In this document: piece after piece, positions 6,462-12,769 of the stretch
Numbering within the stretch: the first letter of the stretch is position 1
How the letters are laid out: every line of letters begins with the position of its first letter
Source: Sphaerisporangium melleum
GTDB taxonomy: Bacteria; Actinomycetota; Actinomycetes; Streptosporangiales; Streptosporangiaceae
Length of the DNA: 33,573 bases
Assembly: GCF_014646695.1 (NCBI RefSeq)
Contig: NZ_BMNT01000063.1
Location: 1-33,573, forward strand
Direction: 5' to 3'
Notes under the pieces: model-generated
Told to the model about the DNA's origin: nothing
What the model saw: the letters and a program-made list of their open reading frames with translations, nothing else
Database searches by the model: none
Translations under genes and position numbers: made by a program

Positions 6462-7364
6462 TCATTCGGCCGCGACGACGGAACGAGCACGTGCCAGCCC
6501 GTCGAGTTCCAGTCGCAGCCGGGTACGTTCCTCGCCTGAGTAGGCGCGCCGCAGTCGCTCGCCGTATTTCTGGTCCAGACTGCGGGCCGTGGCAGAGAGC
6601 CCGCTGCTCGTCGCGCAACCGGCCTCAGCGACCGCTGCACGTATCTCTCCTTCCTTCGGGGTGGCCTTGCCGGGAGCCAGGAAAGCGGTGCGCGCTTCAT
6701 AGGGATCGGCATAATCGAACCCCTTTTTGCGCATGCACGTGGACCATCTCTTGGCCGCCCCGGTGAAATCGGCGTCGGCGATGACCTGCCTTTGGCGGAT
6801 TCCATTGAGTGCATCGGTCACGGTGGTGACCCGAAACCACACATTCAGGTCTCCGTACAGGTCCTTTTGAGCTTGTGCGACACAGCCGTCGTCGATCCGG
6901 CCGACGGTCAGGCCGTTCGGTGCCGTGACCTCCAGACGTCTGGCGGATCGGCTGCCGTGGAGGGCGTCCAACGCTCTGCGCTGTTGCTCCGGCGGCAGAT
7001 CATCGAAGTACCGCCGGTTCGGATCGGATGTGCGCAATTGATCGCGCCGGGCTTGGATGTCTCTGCCGTAGCCATGCCGGGAGGCCCACCGCACATCGTC
7101 GATGACATACGGAAAGTCGCGGTCTTCGGGTATCGGCCGCCGCGGAAACGTCCACATCTTGAAGCCGTGGGACGCCATACAGGAACGCGTCAGCAGTTTC
7201 TCGGCGTCGTGCAGCAGATCCTTCTCCCGCTCGGTGAGCGGTCGAGCGGCGTCGACCGACGCATCCCCTGCCTGACCGAAAACCGGCTCGTTCAGCACAT
7301 AAAATGCCGCCGCCAGCACGGTCCCCGCCGCCAGCATGGCAGCAGTTCGTCGGTGCAACCGCAT
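6462..7364 (-). CDS. Membrane-anchored or exported protein of unknown function with two Cys-Met...Gly-Phe motifs
   Basis: A 300-aa protein beginning MRLHRRTAAMLAAGTVLAAA, so it has an N-terminal signal or anchor segment (about residues 7-27). The exported part has two similar motifs, SCMASHGFKMW and TCMRKKGFDYADP. Two further cysteines (GCVAQ and GCATS) suggest disulfide-linked halves. I recognise no enzyme family. Similar two-motif exported proteins are common and uncharacterised in actinomycetes. ATG at 7364 is supported by GGGGAGGAG 8 bases upstream; an in-frame GTG extends the frame to 7445 without support. It precedes the I36-like gene by 42 bases, so the pair may act together outside the cell. 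Its 3' end was duplicated to 5694-5866. Confidence 0.75.
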   Translation of the reverse strand: MRLHRRTAAMLAAGTVLAAAFYVLNEPVFGQAGDASVDAARPLTEREKDLLHDAEKLLTRSCMASHGFKMWTFPRRPIPEDRDFPYVIDDVRWASRHGYGRDIQARRDQLRTSDPNRRYFDDLPPEQQRRALDALHGSRSARRLEVTAPNGLTVGRIDDGCVAQAQKDLYGDLNVWFRVTTVTDALNGIRQRQVIADADFTGAAKRWSTCMRKKGFDYADPYEARTAFLAPGKATPKEGEIRAAVAEAGCATSSGLSATARSLDQKYGERLRRAYSGEERTRLRLELDGLARARSVVAAE

Positions 7365-7648
7365 GCCGAGCTCCTCCCCCCGTACGACGCGCCATCGCCT
7401 TTCCCGGGCAATCTCTCGATCCCTGATTCGGGACGGGACCCCCATTTCGCTGAGCCGGGTCGTGGCGGTCGATTTCCTTTATCTTGGCCATCGCCGCCGC
7501 GGTCGCACAACGTCTTTTCATCTGAGTTGAAACATCGATGTCAGAGGGAGGAGCAGGTGCCGGCGACGGCGGTGAAGCGCAGTTGAGCCCCCGGGTGCGG
7601 GGTCCCCGGTCAGCGCCCACCCCCGCCGCAGGGGGGCTTGGGGCTTCG

Positions 7649-8269
7649 TCAGCGCGGGGTGCGGCCGAGGTAGCGGAGCAGGTCGTCGGCGACCGGGGTG
7701 GCGGAAGGGGCGTCGGCGGCCTCGACCACGGGAGCGTAGGCGCCCCACTGGCGCAGCGGTTCCACGATTTCCCGCGCGGCGGCGTGAAGGTGACCCGCCA
7801 GCTCCTCGTCGAGCGGGGAGGGCCGGCCCGTGGCGATCGCGATGTCCCACGCGTGCACGGCGGCGTCGAGCGCGCACATCACCGCCGCGACCGGAGTGGG
7901 CAGGTCACCGTGCGGCAGCGGCGTCGGAACGGTCTCGGTGTCGTCCGGCACCGTCGCCCACGCCGCGCGGGTCTGCTCGATGGCGTCCTTCACCAGTTGT
8001 GCCGCGGTGCCGTCAACGGTTCCGGACGGCGAGAAGGGGTCGTAGGCCGGGCCGGTTCCGATGCCGAGCATCTTGGCGTAGGCGAGCTGGTCGCCCGCGG
8101 CGTGCTGAATCACCTGGGTGACCGTCCATTGCGAGCACGGGGTGGCGTCGTCCCACTGGTCCTCGCCCACTTCCGCGACGCTGTTCTCCAGAGCCCGGTA
8201 CGAGGCGGTCAGCACCTCACGCCAGACCGGCCGCAGGGAGGTGACGGTGGCGGTGCCGATGGTGTTCAT
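7649..8269 (-). CDS. DinB-like TIGR03086-family metal-binding protein
   Basis: A 206-aa protein beginning MNTIGTATVTSLRPVWREVL. Family signatures are PCSQWTVTQVIQHAAGDQLAY near residues 45-65, ALDAAVHAWDIAIATGRP, and a C-terminal YAPVVEA followed by LLRYLGRTPR. TIGR03086 proteins adopt the DinB/maleylpyruvate-isomerase fold with a histidine-bound metal and are thought to use mycothiol or a related thiol; the substrate is unknown. AAAGGCGAG sits directly upstream of the ATG at 8269. It is divergent from the WYL regulator at 8369 and shares a strong palindromic site with it. Confidence 0.88.
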   Translation of the reverse strand: MNTIGTATVTSLRPVWREVLTASYRALENSVAEVGEDQWDDATPCSQWTVTQVIQHAAGDQLAYAKMLGIGTGPAYDPFSPSGTVDGTAAQLVKDAIEQTRAAWATVPDDTETVPTPLPHGDLPTPVAAVMCALDAAVHAWDIAIATGRPSPLDEELAGHLHAAAREIVEPLRQWGAYAPVVEAADAPSATPVADDLLRYLGRTPR

Positions 8270-8317
8270 GATCTCGCCTTTCGATCTCTTTCTTGCCTGT
8301 GACACCAACCCTAGGAG

Positions 8318-8346
8318 GCTATTAGGCTACTTTCGTGCCTAATAGC
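8318..8346. promoter_or_regulatory. Perfect 10-bp inverted repeat, candidate WYL operator
   Basis: GCTATTAGGC (8318-8327) and GCCTAATAGC (8337-8346) are exact complements separated by 9 bases. This AT-rich island in a very GC-rich region lies in the 99-bp divergent interval between the DinB-like gene and the WYL regulator, 23 bases before the regulator start. Its size and symmetry fit a dimeric winged-helix regulator. Confidence 0.75.
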
Positions 8347-8368
8347 GCCCGGCGAGGGGGAGATCTCG

Positions 8369-9334
8369 ATGGCTGCGACCACGACCCGCGTGCTGCGCCT
8401 GCTGTCCCTGCTGCAGGACCGGTCGTACACCGGCCGTGAACTCGCCGAGCGCCTCGGCATCACCGAACGCACACTGCGGCACGACGTTCAGCGTCTGCGT
8501 GAACTCGGCTATCCCGTGCACGCCGAACGCGGCGCGGTGGGCGGATACCGGATCGGGCAGGGCGCGAAGATGCCCCCGCTGCTGCTCGACGACGACGAGG
8601 CGGTGGCCGTGGCGGTGGCCGTCGGCCTCGCCGAGGACGGCTCCACCGGGATCGCCGACATCGACGCCAGCCTCACCCGGGCGCTCGCCAAGCTCCAGCA
8701 GATCCTCCCCAAACGCCTGCAGCGCAAGGTGACCGCGCTGCGGGCGGCCACCGCGGTCGGCCCCGCCACGGTCGGTTCCCGCGAGCCGGACGCCCCGGTG
8801 CCCGCCGCCACCCTCACGGTGGCCGCGGGCGCGATCCGTGACGGCGCCACTCTGCTGGTGGCCCATGCCGGCACCGAGACCGAGGTGGAGCCCTATCGCC
8901 TGATCAGCTGGCGCCGCCGCTGGTTCCTGGTCGCCTACGACCTCGGCGCGCACGCCTGGCGGGCGCTGCCCGTCGCCGACCTGACCCGCCTGCGGTCCGC
9001 GTCCCGCCGTTTCGCCGCCCGCTCCCTGCCCGATGACGACCTCGTCGCCTTCGTCCTGCGCGAAGTGGCGCAGACCGGCTGGAAGGTCCACGCCCGCGTC
9101 ACGGTCCTCGCTCCCGCCGAGACCGTGATCGCCCGCATCAACCCCGCCGTCGGTGTGGTCGAAGCGGTCGACTCCCACACCTGCGTCCTGGTCACCGGCG
9201 CCGACGCGCTGGAGACCATCGCCATCTACCTCAGCATGCTGATGATGGACTTCCGTGTGGACGGCCCACCTGAGCTGGCCGCCCACATCGCCACCCTGGC
9301 CCGCCGCTACACCGAGGCTCTCGGCGGTTCGTAG
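8369..9334 (+). CDS. WYL-domain transcriptional regulator (YafY family), second copy
   Basis: A 321-aa protein starting MAATTTRVLRLLSLLQDRSY. Its winged helix (LAERLGITERTLRHDVQRLR, GYPV, GGYRI) covers residues 5-62. The WYL module spans about 150-215 and has WFL (185-187) where the name-giving motif is WYL. A C-terminal WCX-like part ends near residue 315. GGGGGA about 7 bases upstream supports the ATG. It is homologous over its length to the regulator at 382-1434. The shared DinB partner and the inverted repeat at 8318-8346 make autoregulation plus control of the DinB gene the likely arrangement. Confidence 0.92.
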   Translation: MAATTTRVLRLLSLLQDRSYTGRELAERLGITERTLRHDVQRLRELGYPVHAERGAVGGYRIGQGAKMPPLLLDDDEAVAVAVAVGLAEDGSTGIADIDASLTRALAKLQQILPKRLQRKVTALRAATAVGPATVGSREPDAPVPAATLTVAAGAIRDGATLLVAHAGTETEVEPYRLISWRRRWFLVAYDLGAHAWRALPVADLTRLRSASRRFAARSLPDDDLVAFVLREVAQTGWKVHARVTVLAPAETVIARINPAVGVVEAVDSHTCVLVTGADALETIAIYLSMLMMDFRVDGPPELAAHIATLARRYTEALGGS

Positions 9335-9358
9335 GGCAGCGTCGCCGTGGCGCCTGCC
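9335..9358. terminator. Short hairpin between convergent WYL and monooxygenase genes
   Basis: GGCAG (9335-9339) pairs with CTGCC (9354-9358) in the 35-bp space between two converging stop codons. The stem is short, so this is a weak call for a shared bidirectional terminator. Confidence 0.35.
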
Positions 9359-9369
9359 GCAAGGGCCGG

Positions 9370-10515
9370 TCAGGATCGCTGGACTTCGTCGAACAGGGCG
9401 ATGGCCTGGGCGGGGTCGGGGCTCACGAGGCGTTCCAGACCGGCCGCCGTGATCTTCGCCCACCTGCCGGCCCGGGCCCACATCCGTTCCTCGAAGGCAC
9501 CGACGGCCTCGTCCAGATCGCCGGCGGTGGCGACGGACTCGGCGAGTTCGGCGCCTTCCAGCATCGCGAGGTTCGCGCCCACGCCAAGTGGGGGCATCAG
9601 GTGGGCGGCGTCGCCCAGCAGCGTCACACCGGGGACGTGGGCCCAGGTGTGGGACACGGGCAGGACATGGAGAGGGCGGGGGACGAAGGTGGTGCCGCGG
9701 CGCAGCAGGTCGAGGAGGGGAGCGGCCCAGCCGTCGAACAGGGGCAGCAGGCTTGCGAGAACGGCCTGTGCGCCCGCCCGGTCCAGGCCTGCGCGCCGCT
9801 TCAGGTTGGCCTGCCAGTCCAGCGGCGCGCGGAACTGGGCGTACACCTTGACGTGGCCGTCGCTGTTGCGCTGGGCGACCAGGCCGCGGTTCACGCCGTA
9901 CACGGCCAGGGAACCGTCGCCGATCAGCCGGGCGAGGTCGGGGTGGCGGGTGTCGACGTCGTCCAGGGAGGTCTCGACCGCGGTGACGCCGGTGTACTGC
10001 GGCGTCGCGGAGGACACCGCCGGGCGGACGCGGGACCAGGCGCCGTCCGCGCCGACCACGAGGTCGAACCTGTCCTGCCGCCCGTCCGCGAAATGGACCA
10101 GCACGCCGTCCCGGGTGCCCGGCACCACCTTCGTCACGCTCCGTCCCCACCGGACGTCCAGGGGGCCGAGCAGCAGGTCCCGGAGTTGCCCGCGGTCGAT
10201 CTCGGGATTGGCCCGCTCGCCGGGACGGGGCCGCCAGTCGCGAAGGACGGTCCCGTCGGTGTCCAGGATGCGCATGGACTGCCCTTCGGGACGCGACAGC
10301 ACCTCGAACTCCGCCAGCACCCCCGCCTTGCTCAGCGCGAGCTGGCCCATCCCTTCGTGCAGGTCGAGCGTGCCGCCCGGGGGACGGGCGCCGGGCGAGG
10401 CATCGCGTTCGAGAACGGTGACGGGGTGGCCGTGACGGTGCAGGACGCGGGCGAAAGTGAGACCCGCGGGGCCGCTTCCGACCACAGCGATACGCCGTAT
10501 CATACGCTGTATCAT
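9370..10515 (-). CDS. FAD-dependent monooxygenase, TetX-like
   Basis: A 381-aa class A flavoprotein monooxygenase. IAVVGSGPAGLTFARVLHRH (residues 9-28) is the Rossmann FAD motif, GADGAWSRVRP is the DG motif, and LLGDAAHLMPPLGVGANLAM is the second FAD-binding block. PGGTLDLHEGMGQLALSKAG (residues 47-66) closely resembles the equivalent part of TetX, so the TetX-like subgroup is a better fit than the phenol-hydroxylase group. Such enzymes hydroxylate aromatic or polyketide substrates with NADPH and O2, and TetX inactivates tetracyclines. The actual substrate is unknown. ATG at 10515 or 10503 is possible, and neither has a clear ribosome site. It faces a TetR-type gene across only 15 bases. Confidence 0.88.
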   Translation of the reverse strand: MIQRMIRRIAVVGSGPAGLTFARVLHRHGHPVTVLERDASPGARPPGGTLDLHEGMGQLALSKAGVLAEFEVLSRPEGQSMRILDTDGTVLRDWRPRPGERANPEIDRGQLRDLLLGPLDVRWGRSVTKVVPGTRDGVLVHFADGRQDRFDLVVGADGAWSRVRPAVSSATPQYTGVTAVETSLDDVDTRHPDLARLIGDGSLAVYGVNRGLVAQRNSDGHVKVYAQFRAPLDWQANLKRRAGLDRAGAQAVLASLLPLFDGWAAPLLDLLRRGTTFVPRPLHVLPVSHTWAHVPGVTLLGDAAHLMPPLGVGANLAMLEGAELAESVATAGDLDEAVGAFEERMWARAGRWAKITAAGLERLVSPDPAQAIALFDEVQRS

Positions 10516-10519
10516 AAGG

Positions 10520-10561
10520 TCGTACTGTAAATGGCAGATACGACATATCGCAACAGTACGA
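10520..10561. promoter_or_regulatory. Divergent operator between FMO and TetR genes
   Basis: TCGTACTGT (10520-10528) and ACAGTACGA (10553-10561) form a perfect 9-bp inverted repeat. An inner GATA/TATC pair lies at 10537-10540 and 10546-10549. A further palindrome, GATACG-C-CGTATC, lies at 10489-10501 inside the start of the monooxygenase gene. The cluster in one divergent start region fits TetR-type control of both genes. Confidence 0.65.
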
Positions 10562-11262
10562 TGGGGGCCATGACTGTCTGGGACCGGCCTGAGCCGCGGT
10601 TCCGTGCCGCGCCGCTCGGCCGGGAGCGGATCATCGCCGCAGCTATCGCGCTGGCCGACGATGGCGGGCTGGAGGCCGTGTCGTTGCGCAAGGTCGCCGC
10701 CCGGCTGGACGCCCGCCCGATGCGGCTGTACGGGTACATCTCCACCAAGGAGGAGCTGTTCGACCTCATGGTGGACGAGGTCCACGCCGAGATCCTGCCC
10801 GAGGAGCGGCCCGGGGACTGGCGGGAGGTGCTGCGCGTCCGTGCCCATCGCACCAGGCAGGCCGCCCTCCGTCACGAGTGGCTGGCCGACCTGCTCGGCG
10901 GCCGTCCGGCTCTGGGCCCGAACGCTCTCGCCGTGGCCGAGGCCACGCTGGCCGCCCTCGACGGCCTCGCCGACATCGACACCGTCATGCGCGCCGTGGA
11001 GACCGTCAGCGCCTACACCACCGGCGCGATCAGGCGTGAGGTCGCCGACCTGCGGGCCGAGCGCGCCACGGGCCTGTCCAAGCGCGAGTGGCAGCGCGCC
11101 TTCGGCCCGCATGTGAGCAGGATGCTGGCCACGGGCCGGTTTCCCGCGCTGGCCAAGGCGGTGCACGACGGCACGGAGCCGGACGCCGCGACGTCCTTCG
11201 CGACCGGCCTGGACTGGGTCCTGGACGCCGTGGCCACCAGACTCACCCCGCCGCCGGTGTGA
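10531..11262 (+). CDS. TetR-family regulator (tetracycline-repressor type C-terminus)
   Basis: 243 aa if read from ATG 10531. The helix-turn-helix is at about residues 38-75: LADDGGLEAVSLRKVAARLD, then MRLYGYISTKEELFDLM. The rest matches the TetR_C type of ligand-binding domain rather than the AcrR/QacR type. AAGG lies 11 bases before 10531. Starts at 10561 and 10570 (MTVWDRPEPRF) are more family-like and would leave the operator outside the gene, so the true N-terminus is uncertain. It is divergent from a TetX-like monooxygenase, the arrangement expected of a drug-inducible detoxification pair. Confidence 0.88.
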   Translation: MADTTYRNSTMGAMTVWDRPEPRFRAAPLGRERIIAAAIALADDGGLEAVSLRKVAARLDARPMRLYGYISTKEELFDLMVDEVHAEILPEERPGDWREVLRVRAHRTRQAALRHEWLADLLGGRPALGPNALAVAEATLAALDGLADIDTVMRAVETVSAYTTGAIRREVADLRAERATGLSKREWQRAFGPHVSRMLATGRFPALAKAVHDGTEPDAATSFATGLDWVLDAVATRLTPPPV

Positions 11263-11271
11263 CACGGCGAC

Positions 11272-11418
11272 CCGCTCCGCCGGCCCGGCGAGCGGTTCGG
11301 CCGGCGGTCACCGGCACCACGCGCCGCCTGGGCACTCGGGCTACCGGGATCGAGACGAGCGGCACCGCGGACGCATGGTCCTGGCCCCCCTGGCCGTGGC
11401 CGGCGCCACGGCCAGGGG
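11272..11418 (+). terminator. Hairpins downstream of the TetR gene
   Basis: An imperfect hairpin (CCGCTC...GAGCGG, 11272-11295) follows the stop. A stronger one has perfect 13-bp arms CCCCTGGCCGTGG (11387-11399) and its complement (11406-11418) around a 6-base loop. Both lie in the 302-bp gap before the PadR gene, which shows no other gene. The first is the likelier terminator by position and the second by stability. Confidence 0.5.
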
Positions 11419-11534
11419 CGTCAGCCGCTGGGCGGTCATCTCCGCGCCTCGGCAGGGGCCTCCGTCCAGCCGGCCGGCGGCTGCCCGGCGCCACCATCAT
11501 CGAGCGAGATCATCTCTGACCTGGGTGTACATGG

Positions 11535-11557
11535 CATGTATACATGATGTGTATAGT
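11535..11557 (+). promoter_or_regulatory. PadR-type operator and -10 element; probably leaderless start
   Basis: CATGTATACATG (11535-11546) is a perfect 12-bp palindrome with the ATGTAT/ATACAT core typical of PadR sites. TATAGT (11552-11557) is a good -10 element ending 7 bases before the ATG at 11565. With no ribosome site visible, the transcript probably starts at or near the ATG. The palindrome would lie in the promoter spacer, consistent with self-repression. Confidence 0.65.
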
Positions 11558-11564
11558 CCTCTCC

Positions 11565-12089
11565 ATGTCACTCGGACAAACCTTCCTCGGGCTCCTGGAG
11601 TCCGGCCCCCGGCACGGGTACGACCTCAAGCGGACCTACGACGACCGGTTCGGCAACGCCAGGCCGCTGCACTACGGGCAGGTGTACGCGACGCTGTCGC
11701 GGCTGCTCAAGGACGGGCTCGTCGAGCTGGACGGGGTCGAGCCGGGCGAAGGACCGGAACGCAAGCGGTACGCGATCACTTCGGCCGGGGTGACCGACGT
11801 GGGACGCTGGCTCGGCACGCCGGAGAAGCCGGAGCCGTACCTGCAGAACACCCTGTACACCAAGATCGTGCTGGCGGTGCTGACCGGCCGGCCGGCCGCC
11901 GACCTGCTGGACGTGCAACGGGCCGAGCACCTGCGGCTGATGCGCGAGCTCACGCGGCGCAAGGCCGAGGGCGACCTGGCCGAACAGCTGATCTGCGATC
12001 ACGCGCTGTTCCACCTGGAGGCCGACCTGCGCTGGCTGGAGTTGACCTCGGCGCGGCTGGACGACCTGGCCGCGCGGGTGCGCTCGTGA
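11565..12089 (+). CDS. PadR-family transcriptional regulator
   Basis: A 174-aa protein starting MSLGQTFLGLLESGPRHGYD. The N-terminal winged helix (HGYDLKRTYDDRF, YGQVYATLSRLLKDGLVEL, ERKRYAITSAG) is classic PadR. The C-terminal helices (about 95-170) form the Vir_act_alpha_C-like dimerisation part. PadR/LmrR-type repressors bind multidrug compounds or peptides and derepress a linked exporter. The next gene overlaps by 4 bases (GTGA at 12086-12089) and encodes an ABC ATPase, so regulator and transporter are co-transcribed. Confidence 0.92.
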   Translation: MSLGQTFLGLLESGPRHGYDLKRTYDDRFGNARPLHYGQVYATLSRLLKDGLVELDGVEPGEGPERKRYAITSAGVTDVGRWLGTPEKPEPYLQNTLYTKIVLAVLTGRPAADLLDVQRAEHLRLMRELTRRKAEGDLAEQLICDHALFHLEADLRWLELTSARLDDLAARVRS

Positions 12090-12769
12090 CCGGCTCGCCG
12101 CTGCTGGTCGCGGCGGACCTGCACAAGTCCTACGGGCCGACGCCGGCGCTGGAGGGGGCCTCGCTGGCGGTGTGGGCCGGGGAGGTGGTGGCGATCATGG
12201 GGCCGTCCGGGTCCGGGAAGTCGACGCTGCTGCACTGCCTGGCCGGGATCGTGGTGCCGGACTCCGGGCAGGTGCGATACGACGGCCGGGAGCTGTCCGG
12301 CATGCCGGACGCGGCGCGCAGCGCGCTGCGCCGCACCCGGTTCGGGTTCGTCTTCCAGTTCGGGCAGCTCGTACCGGAGCTGACGTGCGTGGAGAACGTC
12401 GCGCTACCGCTGCGGCTGGAGCGGGTGCCCAGGCGGGAGGCCGAGCGCCGGGCCGCACAGTGGCTGGACCGGCTGGAGGTCGGCGACGTGGCCGGCAAGC
12501 GGCCGGGCGAGGTGTCCGGCGGGCAGGGCCAGCGGGTGGCGGTGGCCCGGGCGCTGGTCACCACGCCGCAGGTGGTGTTCGCCGATGAGCCAACCGGCGC
12601 GCTCGACTCGCTCAACGGCGAGCGGGTGATGCGGCTGCTCACCGCGGCGGCCCGGGAGACCGGCGCGGCGGTGGTGCTGGTCACCCACGAGCCCCGGGTG
12701 GCGGGCTACTCCGACCGCGAGGTCGTCGTCCGCGACGGCCGCACCAGGGACCTGGAGCGCACGTGGTGA
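12086..12769 (+). CDS. ABC transporter ATP-binding protein (MacB/LolD-like)
   Basis: A 227-aa nucleotide-binding subunit. Walker A is GPSGSGKS at residues 39-46, the Q-loop glutamine is at 91 (FVFQFGQL), the signature SGGQ is at 144-147, Walker B is VVFADE with the catalytic Glu168, and the H-loop histidine is at 201. PELTCVENVALPL is typical of the FtsX-permease-linked (MacB/LolD/BceA) class. The GTG start overlaps the PadR stop and the gene overlaps the permease start by 4 bases, giving strict translational coupling. It powers the permease encoded next. The exported substrate is unknown, although PadR control suggests a toxic compound or peptide. Confidence 0.94.
   Translation: MTGSPLLVAADLHKSYGPTPALEGASLAVWAGEVVAIMGPSGSGKSTLLHCLAGIVVPDSGQVRYDGRELSGMPDAARSALRRTRFGFVFQFGQLVPELTCVENVALPLRLERVPRREAERRAAQWLDRLEVGDVAGKRPGEVSGGQGQRVAVARALVTTPQVVFADEPTGALDSLNGERVMRLLTAAARETGAAVVLVTHEPRVAGYSDREVVVRDGRTRDLERTW

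Noticed and set aside
8339-10546. 735-codon minus-strand open frame
   Set aside because: It covers the real WYL and monooxygenase genes in the wrong frame or strand; the sequence is low-complexity and the family motifs lie in other frames.
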